From the NCBI GenBank assembly GCA_943737045.1, contig CALSFV010000405.1:62001-126000 (forward strand): DNA of 64,000 bases, written 5' to 3'. This DNA comes from Parapristionchus giblindavisi. Taxonomy: Eukaryota; Nematoda; Chromadorea; Rhabditida; Diplogasteridae. Shown one piece after another: positions 49,302-62,343 of this stretch. The translations under genes and the position numbers were made by a program. Under the pieces are notes generated by a model. It worked only from the letters and a program-made list of their open reading frames with translations. It made no database searches and had not been told where the DNA came from. Numbering within the stretch: the first letter of the stretch is position 1; each line of letters opens with the position of its first letter.

Positions 49302-50838
49302 TTTATCATACACTATATCGTCCATAACCACTCGCAATATATTGATATCTAATATCTTCACAGTTTCCTCCCCCGTAACCATTTTAATGGAAGACCCTCA
49401 ATATTATTCATACCCCACATTGTTTTCGTTTGCTAATCAGGTTCATATAGATTCATTAACCAAATCCTAGTCATATAGCACTGATGTAGATCAGATATAT
49501 TCTATTGTTATCCAATTATTGTCATAGATAGTCTTTTTCAACTGGTACTACGAGTATCATTAGCCATTAGCCTATCCAATAAGTCACATCGTCTTTAATC
49601 GTTCTTTCGTTCATCTTCTCACTTGTGTCAATTCGGGTCGTAGACGACTCAGGCTTTATCCTTGCTCTTATCATAAACACGTTTCATTCATTGATATATC
49701 GATGGATAAATATTATCGAGAAGATCGTGTATGATTTGTTTTAACATAGACGATGAAAATCAATTCTCAGGACCAAAATGCGCCTTCGGCTCGGTCTTCT
49801 GATGGCACTTTTCCTTCTTTCGTTAGTTTATTCTCGTTCATTCGTTCTTCACATGCTCGAAATAGGATCTTCGAACGAAATTGTATAGCTTAATCAATGA
49901 ATGACAGAACAGGACCGAATGGGCTCCTACTCGTTCGTCAGCTTTTTCATTCATTCGCTCCCAGCCTCCTATTTTTAAATCCGTTTGCATCATGCATAAC
50001 TATAGTTTAGCCTCAACAAAAGTACAGGATACACGTTGACTTAGGCTAAAAACATTGGCATATTTTAAAAGATATGCTTAAAAAAGTGTCTATATTTTTA
50101 GTAAATTCATTCATTACTTATCAGGACATGTGTTGAGTGTTGTCGTCTATGCACATCTCGTCTCTTTCACTACCATAATATCTCACGCAATCTTCGATCA
50201 TCTACCGCGAAGAACTCTCACAACAAGCCGGTACTATCCCTCTCCTTTCCTATTTCCCCCTTTTATTGTTTTGACCATTCAAGTCTAGGAACTCGCATAA
50301 CTTCAGCCTAACCTACAGACATATTTAGATTTAGATTTAGACTTCGACAAAAACATAATAGAGTGAAGGAATTCCCATAAGTCACGCATTCGTTTCATCA
50401 TGCTTCTTAAAATCAAGCTCAATTTTTTTTACCGGAAATAGCCTACGTTATAAAAAATCCTGAATGATCTAATCCTACGTGAATAGCAGTGAATCAGTCC
50501 TATTCTTGAATCTTCTCTAGTCTTTATTAACCTATCCTCTTAGTTATGCCAATCATCTCTCATACGTCATTCATTCCATTATCGTCTATTTAAGTCCCCA
50601 TTCTGCTGTTGTACTAAACGAATTCCTCACACATTGTGCGCGCCTCTTTCTTTTCCTAGGCAACACATTCTGGATATACTCTATATTGAAAACTCCCTCT
50701 CTCTCTCTCTCTCTCTCTCTCGTTTCTTAGCCTTTAGCCTCTCACTCGTTATATTCTTCCAATCCTTCGTCCTTCTTTATTAGTCTATATACTCACACGA
50801 AGAACCACTTCTAGGGCTCTTCATCTTCATCCACCCAA
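49302..50838. other. intergenic, no gene seen
   Basis: AT-rich, with a (CT)n tract at 50697-50721 shortly before the next gene. No coding signature on either strand. Confidence 0.55.
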
Positions 50839-52227
50839 ATGCCCCTACCATTTCCATCGACGCCATTCTCTTCACATGAACCAGCAGAGGGTATTCTCAC
50901 ATTCGTAATGATTCTCATTTGTACAATGTTGGGATTCATCATTCTCTTCACTATCGTTCATTGTGTAGTCTTCTGTGGATTGGCCTGTGGAGAAGGAGAC
51001 AGGAGAAGTCCGAAGATCAAAGTAGGGAATGTGGTATTCAAAAGTATCTGGAAAAGAGAAAATGGCTATAGAAAATGGGAAACAGGCAGTCATTACTCTG
51101 CATCTTAGGGTGATGTTTACTGTGAATTTTCAAAAAATCTAACAAAGGTAGTGCGAAATACAGAACGTTTTTCCATTAAATTACTAGCAATTATTTTCGG
51201 ACCAGTATGATTTGTCGTTAGATTTTTTTTTCTCAAAATTTATTTGTTTTTATTTATTCGTTTTAAATTTATTATTATTGAAAATTGTATTATTAAAAAT
51301 TGTATTATTGGAAATTGAATTTATTGAAAATTTATTTGTTTTTTTCTTTCTTTAGTCAAAGGATTTTTTTTAACGGAAACTCACGATTTAGACTTTAGGA
51401 ATCAAAAAAAAAACTCGCTGAAATAAATAATGCGTCTAAATATGCTTCGCTACGGTTCACGTGTTTTTTCTCGTGCGAGCTATGCTGTAGACTCTGAGAA
51501 AAAGTTTACTAAAATTTTAGTTTTGTTAGAAAGGTTTAAATTAGGTAAAAGTCAGGTTAGAGTTTGGTTAATATCAAATCAAAGTTTGGTTAAAAAGCAC
51601 GTAGTGCCTGAATTACTCTAAATTCTGACCTGATTTTTAACCAAACTCAAATCTGTCCAATTTCATACCACACTAATAAACCCAAAGCTGAATTTTGACA
51701 ACGCCAAAGTATGTCTTTTCGTACCTTCTGTACGAAATACAGTTCTTCATATTAGTTTTAGTCAACCCATTTAATCACATAAATGACTTGATTCAAATTT
51801 TTAATGTGAAGTAAATACAAAACTTTGAAGACATGAAAATAATGAGCGAAATACGCTTTTATCAACTTATATTATCATTTTAATGAAAGAAGAATACACT
51901 GAGGTTTCTAAATAGCGATTTTGCTTTGTTCAATTGAACTAATTTTCAAATATTTAAGACCATTTAAATTCACCGTTTCGTACCCGATGTCGAAGTCTAA
52001 AAGGAGTACAATATGTATAGATAGAGATGAGAAACTGATCAAAGAAATGAGTCACACTGAGTGCAATAAACGTTTTAAAGGGCAAGTTTCTCTCTTTACA
52101 GATCACTAAGTCCGCAGCTCAAATGCCGTACTTTGTCCTCAGCGAATTTCACGAGACTACGCCATTGATCCAAGAGAAACTCGTACCTGATCACCCACGA
52201 GACATTCCTGTATCATCATTGGTCTAA
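50839..52227 (+). CDS. small single-pass membrane protein, unrecognised (102 aa)
   Basis: Two exons, 50839-51021 and 52102-52227, joined at phase 0 give 309 nt; reading through the donor instead gives a shorter 89-aa ORF. Residues 1-16 are Pro/Ser-rich, about 18-45 form a strongly hydrophobic membrane segment (ILTFVMILICTMLGFIILFT...), and a basic stretch (GDRRSPKIK) follows, which places the rest in the cytosol by the positive-inside rule. The second exon (ITKSAAQMPYFVLSEFHETT...VSSLV) starts after a clean TTTACAG acceptor. I recognise no family. Alternative donors a few codons downstream are possible. It lies between the carrier and the acyltransferase on the same strand, 1.5 kb and 0.8 kb away. 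Confidence 0.6.
51109..52101. other. AT-rich intron of the small membrane protein gene
   Basis: Contains runs such as AAATTGTATTATT repeated near 51280-51320 and an imperfect inverted repeat (GTTTGGTTA at about 51560, TAACCAAAC at about 51640). The 63-aa ORF at 51430 shows no exon signals. Confidence 0.45.
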
Positions 52228-53048
52228 GTTATGTGCCTTATGTGTTCTCATGGCGTATATGATCTCTTCTATTCTTTGTTGTTCATTAATCATTCCATAT
52301 CCCGTCTATGCATCCCAATTGTATTTTGACTTGTATGAAGTCCGATAATAAACGAATAGTGCTCATATTGTTCGCATACATTCGAACATATTATGCGATA
52401 ACGGTTTTTATTGTATGTGTACTTAGACACTCCAGATACGTCGGATAAAATATATTTTGTCTAAATTATGGTTAGGAGTAAGGATTTATGATAAGTAATG
52501 GACATCCCTTACTCCTATTGCATAAATAAAGTTGTTACATTGATTATGCTTGGCAATGAAGATACTAACAATAATAAGATCATCAAACCACAATCATAGG
52601 ATCACAATGAGAGAGACAAATGCACTGAGTTGCGTGCCTCTAGTGTAGTTTGTAGTGCAACCTCTTCCTCTCCATCTCTTATGAGCCTCTTCAATCTCCT
52701 CACTCTATCGCTCAACTCATCCCTCACTTGTGTGCCTCTCCCTTTACCCTCCCTCTCTCTTCCTCTGCAATTCTTCTTCTCTTTCTATTCACATCAGTTC
52801 AATGTGTATGTCACTACCTTTTCTTCATCTTTCTGTCTCCCTCTTAACCTTCTCATTCACCGTGATCTTCGCTCTCTCTCATTTAGCTCTAATCATCAAC
52901 TTCATCGCATTCTTCTTCAATCTAAACCTGGATCTTTCATGTCTTCTTCCTTCAACCCTTCTTGTTTACTAGTTGATCCACTTATGATTGATCGATATCT
53001 GTCCCTACTCATTCTCATTCTTTCTCAGTCTTCTTCATCATCACAATC
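52228..53048. other. intergenic upstream of the acyltransferase
   Basis: Carries AATAAA at about 52350 and 52526 as possible poly(A) signals of the preceding gene, then CT-rich sequence (52660-53000) whose Ser/Leu-rich ORFs are compositional. Confidence 0.5.
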
Positions 53049-56000
53049 ATGATCCAATCCATTCAGATGATTATCCATATACTCTTCTCAATAGCCTCCT
53101 TACTCTATCTTCCATTTATCGTCTCTATCGTGCTTCTGGTCATCTTCCTCTCTGCCTCTGGTCTTTCTCTCGGGATCAGAGTAAGAGTAGCCGATCTACT
53201 CGTCAAAATCTTCGAGGTAAGATCGCAGTTTCATGAGTGAATTGCACTGGGCTATCTTTACACATACCTGAATCTAGAGGTGTTGCTCTGTTTAGTTTAC
53301 ATAAACATGAGAAAATTTCGTACCGACAGTGATTCAATTGCACCAAATCTTCGCGCTAAAACTAGTCAATACTCCCCGGTCCTATATCCAATTCAATCGT
53401 TGCTGATGTCACTATTGATGAATGTATTTACAACTATGTGATAGTGTAGAAATCGGAAACATTACTGTGCCTATGTACCAGTCAAAACATGTGAAAAAGA
53501 GTGTATTGTAGTGGGGATCGCAAGTCGACGAAGAAGATTCTGAAGCTCTTGATCAGCGAGAAGAGGAGATCAATGCAGCCAAACCAGCTATAGTCAAGAA
53601 GAGACACTCCTCATCTGATCTACGTAAGTCTCAACTCTTCTTAATTTTGGCTTTATTCAGGATTTGGAAAATATTATTATCGAGTAATGATGCAATAAGA
53701 ACGCATAGATACAATAGCAATTATGCAAATGAACAGTGTAGTAAATACATATGAGCAGTTGATACGTTATAGTCCATGTGTATTCCCCATTATGTCTATA
53801 TATAGATGTTCTCTATGTGTGGAAGTGTACCTGTTATTCCATTATCTCACACATGTTTACTGCAGGAATAATCACGAGAGAGCACTCTGAAATCATTGAT
53901 TCAAAGTTAAGTGGACAAGATGTTCTCAAGAAGAATTCCACCGTTAGTGTGCTTGTCGATGACAGTCTCGACTTTATTAGTGTATGTTTCGAATTTTAAA
54001 AATTCGAATTTTTTTATTCGTAAGCTGTTAAGAAGAGAAATTATGGGCACATATACAAAGATTATGATGAAATATGCGTCATCCATCAAGATATAAATAT
54101 TTGTCACTATTTGTCAATAGTCAAGTTCGCAATGTCATGCTGTCACCGCATGCAATATAATCGTTTCGAAGAGTTTCACGCTTATCTCTATTGATAAAAA
54201 CCGTCCAATCTTATGAATTAAGGCGGGTATCGAGTCGATAATAGAAGACCAAGTAACCAGTCGATTCTCTGCTGAACAACTTCCTTCATGGAATCTCTTA
54301 TCGAGGACCAAGTTCTCATTCACTCATATCAGGTACTGAGATATAATCCAATCAACCACATGCACAACGTGATCGTCATAAAGGAAGAAAGATGTAACAC
54401 ATACCTCTATTTTTTAGTAACCTATCTCTCTCTATCCTACTTCCCATCAGTATACACCTCCTGTTCAAACCCATCATTCTATTTCGTGCAAAATGATATG
54501 AGATCGAAAACTGGCCAACTGACTTGTGTCCTTTGAACCGAAAATCACACCAAGAGAACACTGCTATTCTTGACTCAGACATGAGTCTACATTTCCTTTT
54601 CCAGTCTACAGCTGATTTTATTCCTACCTGATGTGCAAGCCTGCTTTCAGAGATTGTCTCAATCAAAATAGCTTTTTGGTTTCTATGTAATCTATGAGAA
54701 ATCATGTGCAGTTACTGAACCAAACGTGACCTTGCCTATTCTACATGATCACAATCAATTAACAACCATGAACTTTGTACTTACGCCGCGTAATTAAATA
54801 AGCCGTATGTTTGGGCCAATAAAACACACTAATCATAGAGAATGAGATTAACGATGAAGATAATTCTTCATTCAATTTTTAGGCTATTGATCATAACAGT
54901 GGGAAGATTAATTGACGAAAAATGGAAGCAAAGCACATACCATGTTATAAAGATAGCTGAATTTATGCTATGAAGCGAGTATCTACGTTATTTATCCTCT
55001 TGATTGCGGCTCGATAAATATATCTCATTGAAGAATTAAAGTTGACAATAGTGAAACATTCCCAACTAGGGATTAACCGGTTTTTTTATATCAAAGAACA
55101 TGTTCAACCAAGAAGCAATAATGTTAATAAAAATATCATGAAGTTATGAAATATTTCATTTTCAGTCCCAAGCTCACGGTTCTATGGATTCTCGGTTTCT
55201 ACTTCCGTTATCTCATCTTGGTTCCGATTCGAGTATGCCTCTATGTCGTTGGAATGTCATCAATGGTCCTCATTACTTCAATCATCGGATTCGTTCCTAA
55301 TAAAGCGTACGTATACCTTCATTTATTCATTTCGTTAATAATATCCTTATCCTTATTCTTTTCTAAATCAAATCCAATGCTATCTGAGCGTTGGACTTCG
55401 CAATATTTATTGGTCTTAAAGGGTGAAGAAATGGCTGAATCGTCGTGCAATGTTGATGTGTATGAGAATCTTCTCAAGGTCCTTCTCCAGCATTGTTCGA
55501 TTCCACGACCGGTAAGTATGATAAATGTTTCCCCATTTAAAAAAAAGAAACCGAACCTTATATTTGTTAGAATATCTTAAAACACTCAACTTAACTATAT
55601 TTTGCATGAAAAATTAAACTACAGATTCATAAACAAAATTTCTTTCTGAGTATTTGCTCCAAGAATAATTAGAGTTAGTCCAATGATAATTAGTCTATGA
55701 CACAACGTCCTGTTTTGTCATTTAATTATCTGTTTTCTATTGCAAAGAGTTTTTAGTGCAAAATAGACCAAGAAATAATATTCTTTCTCTGATTGAACCA
55801 CTCATATCATGTTCATTCAATGCTGTAATTTCAGTGAGAATCGTGCTAAACACGGTGGTATCTGTGTGGCCAATCATACCTCTCCCATGGATGTCATGAT
55901 CCTCTCAACGGATAATTGTTATGCTATGGTTGGACAGAGACAGGGCGGCATCCTCGGTGAGTACGATGTATCCTCTTCGATAACAAACATGAATCATGAG

Positions 56001-58887
56001 CCTTATCAGACATGCTTGAACCACCGTAGGCTGATCTGTGAATCAAGCTATAAACCATATCAAACTCCGAGCTGATAATGGGAAGAATGGGTTTATTACA
56101 GGATTCATCCAGAAAAGTTTGAGCAAGGCTGAACATCATATTTGGTTTGAGAGAAGCGAAGTTAGTGATAGACAAGCTGTGTCGAGAAGGTAAGTACAAT
56201 GATGACTCAATACGACTCAGTAGTCGTCTATAACCAGTAACCATTGAAAGAGTGTAATATTAGTTAGAAAACAATGAAATGACGATCCTTGTAATCAAAG
56301 ATTGCTTCTACAACATATGAACTGATGAACATATCAACTGAAAATATGCGATGGAAATATTTTTAAATGGTCTTGGCGAGACCAGTCGGGAATAGGGTGG
56401 CGAGAATGACTCTTCACTCACCAGTTCCCCTGGCAGTCTTGTGCAAGTACTCGCGAGAGAGGTCATTTACGACCTCCGACCTCTCTCTCGTCAAGTACTT
56501 GCAATGAGATCAGAAAAACACTGGTGAGCAGAAAAAAGCAATTCTTTTTTCGATTCACATGGGTTTTCTCTAGTCAAAGTGGTCAAAATGTGCACATCTG
56601 AATATTTTTGGAATCTACACACCAATAGCTATTCAACAAGCATAAAATCGACTGTTAAAGTACACGTTTAAATTTCGTTGATTTGTCATGTTATGCATGC
56701 CATAAATTCGGATCAGACTATGATAATATCATATATTTTTATTATTTTAGTACAGTAAACTCGAATTACAATTAAAACTCTTCTTCATCGTCTTCTGAGA
56801 GACTCTCTAATTGATAGTATTCACTACATGAGAAATCAACGAAATTTAAAAGTGTTCTTTGACAGTCGATTTTATGCTTGTTGAATAGCCACTGACATGT
56901 AGATTCCAAAAATATTCACATTTGCACATTTCGACCACTCAGAGCAGAGAAAACCCAAGTGAATCGAAAAAGAACTGTTTTTTCGACTCACTCGTGACCT
57001 CTGCCAGGGGGAACGAGTGAGCAGTTAGAGAGACTGCTCACCAGTTGGAGGGAGGCAAAACAGGTGAGTGAAGAGTCATTCTCGCCACCCTAGTCGGGAA
57101 GAGCAGAAAAAGAACTGCGATCTATAGAGAAATAAGAATAAAATAATGTAACGATCTTTGCAGAATGCGTGAACACGTCGAAGATCCAGACAAATTGCCT
57201 ATTATCATCTTCCCTGAGGGTACTTGCATCAATAATACGAGTGTCATGATGTTCAAGAAGGGATCATTCGAGGTTAATTTTTTTACTTATTAAAGGGTGG
57301 TAGAAAACAGTTCAAAGATATTTTTTCAAGACTACATTCCCTAACTCTTTATTACTCAACTTCGCAGGCAAGTATCTTGCCATATTCCGTGTAATCCAAC
57401 CTCGATCTCTCTACGACAAAAACCATTTCTACTTTCGTTCTTGCATCACATTACACACTAATAGTGTTGTGCCATCGACGACTTCCATCTATGACTCATA
57501 TACGAAATACATGCACATTTTATAATATATGATGTTCTCTCATCACGACGGCCAAAATAAATTATTTGTTTCTCTTCAGATCAGTGCCACTATATATCCG
57601 ATCGCGATGAAGTACGACTCCCGCCTTGGTGATGCCTTCTGGAACAGTTCAAAGCAGTCCTACGGAGAGTATATGTGGATGATGATGACTAGCTGGGCGA
57701 TCATCTGCGATGTTTGGTATCTCCCTCCCATGACCAGACTGGTAAGTTTATTCCATTGAACAACTTAGTTTTCTTACAAAGACTTTTGGCGTAAGGTTAT
57801 GCCTGGTCACATTGCAGAACCCTAAATAGCCGTTGTTTCTTTCTTTAGTTTCGTGAGTAATTTCGTCGACATTTTGCTGTCCTAATTACATATTGCACCA
57901 TGAAACGAAACTTTACGCAGCAGCCTATTAGGGTGGCGTCATGAACAATGTTCTGTCTTTTCATCGAAATATTCGAACATTTCATATTTGGCTTAATGTC
58001 ATTGTGAAATTCACGAGAAAAAAAAATGATAACGACCATTCTTCTTCCAGGAAGGAGAGGATTCAATTGCTTTTGCTCGTCGTGTAAAGAAAGCCATTGC
58101 CAAGGCAGGAGGATTGGTGGATTTGGAATGGGATGGAGCTCTTAAGAGAGAGAAGGTTTGTGTGTCGAGTAACCTACTCCAGTCTTATTCTATTAGAGAT
58201 GCCTAATTGTGACCCTTTCCCCTCAATGGAAGTCCACACTTTTTTGACTTACTCATGAAACATTCATGCATTCTGTGGTAAACATTGAAGGATATGAAAA
58301 GACTCAGTTCCATTGAATGCTGCGTGGGCTCTTTTTGTATGAATTACTTGATACTCATCAATGCACAACTCTTTAGGTCTCGAAGAAGTTGATCGCACTT
58401 CAACAAAAGTTGTACTTTGAACGTCTTGAACGAAGGACCTCCTTGTGCAAAGATGTGGAAGACGAGTCTATTAACTTCTTCAAGGTACAACAAACATATG
58501 ATTCTAGATCTCGAACCAACCCTGAACATTTAACATATATGTCAATAAATATTGAAAGTTTAGAATCTCAGCGAAGCCGAAAGGGACGAATTGCTCAAGA
58601 ATCTAGATGAAGCCGATGATGAGGCTGTACGTGTCTTATTCATTATGCGATGCTTGTCCCGATTCCTTATCCATTCTCTCTCATGTTTTATCCAAAGACT
58701 TCATCCTCTTCTTTGCATTCGCAGTGTAGATGGATCATAGGACAAGTATCCTTATGGGGAGAGGACGTTCTAATATATTATTTCTGTTCAGGCGATAATC
58801 CGTAAGGTGTCAGCGTACGTCCCCGCCGTGAAACAACTACACGAGACACTCGTGAATGAAGACAAAGAAAAGGACAAGAACGAATAA
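53049..58887 (+). CDS. glycerol-3-phosphate acyltransferase, GPAT3/4 family (ACL-4/ACL-5-like, 529 aa)
   Basis: Exons: 53049-53216, 53512-53623, 53866-53981, 54223-54332, 55166-55306, 55422-55511, 55835-55956, 56102-56189, 57164-57272, 57580-57741, 58051-58155, 58377-58484, 58564-58626, 58792-58887 (1590 nt). It catalyses the first step of glycerolipid synthesis at the ER. An N-terminal hydrophobic segment leads into SLGIRVRVADLLVKIFE; two further membrane segments precede the catalytic core. Acyltransferase motifs are intact: NHTSPMD (the His-x4-Asp catalytic pair), GQRQGG, FPEGTCINNTS and ATIYPIAMKY, followed by SWAIICDVWYLPPMT. The C-terminus is longer than in human GPAT3 and is charged, with predicted coiled-coil character. 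Exons 4 and 6 use AAG acceptors, confirmed by conserved flanking residues. AATAAA at 59098 is the likely poly(A) signal. Confidence 0.95.
56393..57092. mobile_element. 700-bp non-autonomous hAT-type MITE in GPAT intron
   Basis: Terminal inverted repeats TAGGGTGGCGAGAATGACTC and its complement end the element exactly, and it is flanked by an 8-bp target-site duplication GTCGGGAA (56385-56392 and 57093-57100). The YAGGG terminus and 8-bp duplication are hallmarks of the hAT superfamily. Subterminal and internal arms are also inverted repeats. No transposase is present. It sits in the intron between GPAT exons 8 and 9 without touching splice sites. A degraded relative lies at 39357-39950. Confidence 0.88.
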
Positions 58888-61800
58888 GTCCCCCCCCCCT
58901 TTTCAGAATATTATACTACCCCCCCCTTTGTATTATTCATGACGCAAAAGTCGAACGGTTAATAAGCAGTTAGTAAGCTATAGCATTTCATTATTTGTAT
59001 TTCCTTTCATCAGAGATTCTGTATTTGATAAGCCATTTCAAGACGACGCAGGTTTTGTATGATATTAGAACTTTTATCGACCATAGTAATTACGAGAAAT
59101 AAAATAGTTGTATATTCTTTGAGATGTCGAAAATTGTCTAATGATCTACAAATAAACAGTAAAAGGGATATACTTCACTTCACTTCACTCCTCCATTAAT
59201 TATTGATGATATTATTGATCAGAGACTATATGATCATAGGTTATTCGAGAATCGAAATCTTCTCATCTGTGGCAAGAATGCATTGGATGGACTACTGTAT
59301 GGTACATTTGAGACTGGTCGAACTGGGCGATTGATAGTGATGAGAGTGGGACGAAAGTAATCTTCTCCATGAAGACGAGACATACCACGATAACTCACTG
59401 CATATAGAGACTTATGACACTGATTGATTCATTTAAGAGCATAAGAGCGTTTAAAATTAATTTTCTAGCATATTTATTTGCTGATAAAACTTAGTGAAGA
59501 TTCATGATAACTTTAAAAGTTAGTTTTGACGAGAGGAATTAAATAATTGTTAAGAAAGTTACATGAAGGTGTGAAGAAGCATGCGAGAAGTCCGAGTAGG
59601 AGAAGGAGAGCAGGACGGAAGTGCATAGCGTCTGAGAAAGAACAAATGGACTGAGAGTGGAATAAAGAATGGATGGATGACAGAAATGTGCGAAAGAAGA
59701 GAATATACATTCAGAGGAAGATGGACTCCACACGCAATGGAAGAATTCAAAGAATGGAATGAACGATATGCATAGCGTTTCAAAAATGAATCTGGTGAAG
59801 GAGGCGCTTCGTTTTTCAATAAAATTAGTTGAACACATTAAAGATGAGAGTGCATGAATGTATTACGTAGTTGAATGATTGCGATGACATTGTCGTTCTT
59901 ATTAGATATGAGGGCATTGAAAAGAAAGAGGAAATTGGGATGTGGGCGATAGAAGTACGAGTAGGCGAGAGTAGATGGAGAAGCATGTGTATGAAGTTTG
60001 AGAAGATGAAGGAGTATTTCGAGAGTGGTTAGAGGAGCCGCGACTAATTGCATGGTACGGATATAGTAATAGTAGTGAATATTTGAGTGGACTAGGGAGT
60101 GTTTCTCACACTACTTACCAATATGGGTCGAAAAGTGAAGGAATTGTTACAATAAGAGATTGTTACAATAATTGAGTGATCGTGAATATCTATTCTATAT
60201 CAATTTGAGAACTTGATATCTGTAGAAAAAAGACAATGGGATCCAAATGTGGGAGTGGGTATCCCATAAAATGGAGCAGCGCATCCGTGAATATTCGAGA
60301 ATAGATCATGGGAAAGAATGGATACAAGTGGGAGGACTCGACAATATCTACACTCCGCCCCCTCTTCCCTTATATCTATTTCTGAAGATGAGAATATCAT
60401 CTTAGTACTTAATATCATTTGATACTTTTGGATATCACTGCACCCATCGCAATTCCACTGTAAACCAATCGTTTGGTGAATATAATGTTGCTGATCATAT
60501 TATGATTAAACTGACAACACTTTAGTAAATTTAATGGTATACAGGAACAGAAACAAATTTTAAAGCGTCACGAACTCTCGGTGAGAGGACTTAAATATTC
60601 ACTCCAGAATCCTCCACAATCTATCCACAGCACCCTCGATTATAATGTCCCCAAGATTGCTTGGCTGTCTTCGATGCTTTTGATTGCAGGTCATTCGATA
60701 GTTCTTTAATTGTTTTCAATTGAAAGCGATCAATAAAAGAGAATCTTAAAAGAGCGGACTCATATGAAGCTTCCACGGATTGAGAATGAATGAATATTTA
60801 GTGCGAACAACATGTATTGTGGAATCGTATGGAACAAGGGCGGTGAGAACATATGTATTGAGTAAAACGAAGAGTTAATGTATTGTATTCATTTCAGTGA
60901 CACATATTACATGCGGGTTTAGCGGAGAGTAAATACACAATGATACGAAAATATCAATTGATGCACATCAACGTTGGTCGGTTTTATTACGGAAGTTATA
61001 AGGATCGCACTTCTGTACTGAATCTATTTAAATATATAATGAGTGTTCTCCAAAAACATGTTATCCACCGACACTAACTCTCATCATATTATAATTGTAT
61101 TTCATTGAAAAATACTGTATGGCTATACGTTTAATCTGAATTACGATTACTTTACACCAACAATAAAATCAACTGGCCAAGAAGAAATCATCACGTAGCT
61201 AATAATATTATTTACCAGACAGAAAAAAACTTAACGATGAATGATTAAAAAACAATATTATTGGAAATGTGTGGTTTTATGATATTGATGTTTAAGAGGT
61301 TATGTGTTTTTTTTTCAGGATGAATATATATTTCGAAATTGAGGTGTATTGATTGGAAAACCCAAACCTTTCTCAATTCAGTGTGTCATCATCTAAAAAT
61401 ATATATATTCTCATTAATTTAATTTGATCGGTACACTTGTGGAATTCGTTGAACTTTTTTTCGGCTCTGCATTTTTCATATACTTTATAGAACGCTTTTC
61501 TGTATAAAATTGAAGAAAAATGATTTTCATATTTTGAAATATTATTTCTAAATATACAATGATCTCGATCATTTTGCTATCACAGGCAAACTCTTCCTTA
61601 TCTTTGATTACCTTTTTTCATATTTCGTCATCACCTTCATTTAGTTCAAACAATGGGTCAGGTTTAAATGCATTGAATCGTTAGAGCCTCATTGAGTCTA
61701 TCTATAAATTCATGTTGCGGAAGTCAAAAAGGGAATGTCTTACGTTCTTCACCAATCATTTGATATCAACAGTCAATGAACGTCCAATCTGCTACGAAGG

Positions 61801-62261
61801 AGAGCGTATCGAGTATAGGAAATATAATGAACTGAATGTTCCCAGGACATGGACTTCGAATACAAGATCAATGGACTCTTATGTGAATGAAAAGAAAAGG
61901 AATCGTTAAGAAAGCAGCGAAAGTGCTTCATATAATACTCACACTCCTCCATTTCTCCTTTATAAACAACATCATTCATCTCTTCCGTTTCGCGGATCTG
62001 TGAATCCTATAACACTCTTCCATTTTTTATCCAAGACAATTTTGCTAAAGCCAACCAGTTGATTAATACTTATTGTTGTGATAAGTTACCAACAAGTTTG
62101 ATTGGGTCGATACCTTATACTGTATCGGTCCATTCTATCTATCGCGAACTTTCTACCTAACTTATCATCGTCTATCATCATCTTCATATCTCCCAGCCCA
62201 TATCTTCGCTTTAGCCTGAAGCATTCGTCTAATTTCTTCTTCAAATACTTTATTCTATAAA
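58888..62261. other. gene-poor 3.4-kb intergenic region
   Basis: No gene I can support. 59560-60060 is purine-rich on +, giving compositional minus-strand ORFs. A 48-codon open stretch with splice-like borders (ACAG at 60544, GT at 60690) reading EQKQILKRHELSVRG could be an isolated exon, but nothing nearby joins it. The ORFs at 61712-61909 and 62086-62307 have no supporting signals. Confidence 0.45.
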
Positions 62262-62343
62262 ATGATAAGGCATGTCTTTCTGTCGTCTGTCCGTCACACT
62301 TTTTCATTGATTTTCTTCATACTCGCTGTCGGCGGAGCGGTCG
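62262..62343 (+). CDS. probable signal-peptide first exon of a gene running off the window
   Basis: ATG at 62262 opens 27 codons, MIRHVFLSS...FSLIFFILAVGGAVG, a plausible signal peptide, and stops at a GTAGGT donor like the one ending the cuticlin first exon. No later exon can be joined with confidence. Acceptors near 63960-63978 (TCTCACAG, TTTTCAG) are candidates, so the rest may lie beyond 64000. The opposite strand carries an overlapping 73-aa ORF (62086-62307) that is the competing reading. Confidence 0.35.

Noticed and set aside
51430..51621. 63-aa ORF in AT-rich DNA
   Set aside because: Overlaps an imperfect inverted repeat inside an intron; no motif or splice signal.
59513..60418. Minus-strand ORFs up to 99 aa
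   Set aside because: Compositional products of purine-rich + strand; no motif, signal peptide plus donor, or paralogue.
61712..62307. ORFs at 61712-61909 (+) and 62086-62307 (-)
   Set aside because: Unremarkable sequences without neighbours to splice to; the second competes with a better signal-peptide exon on the other strand.
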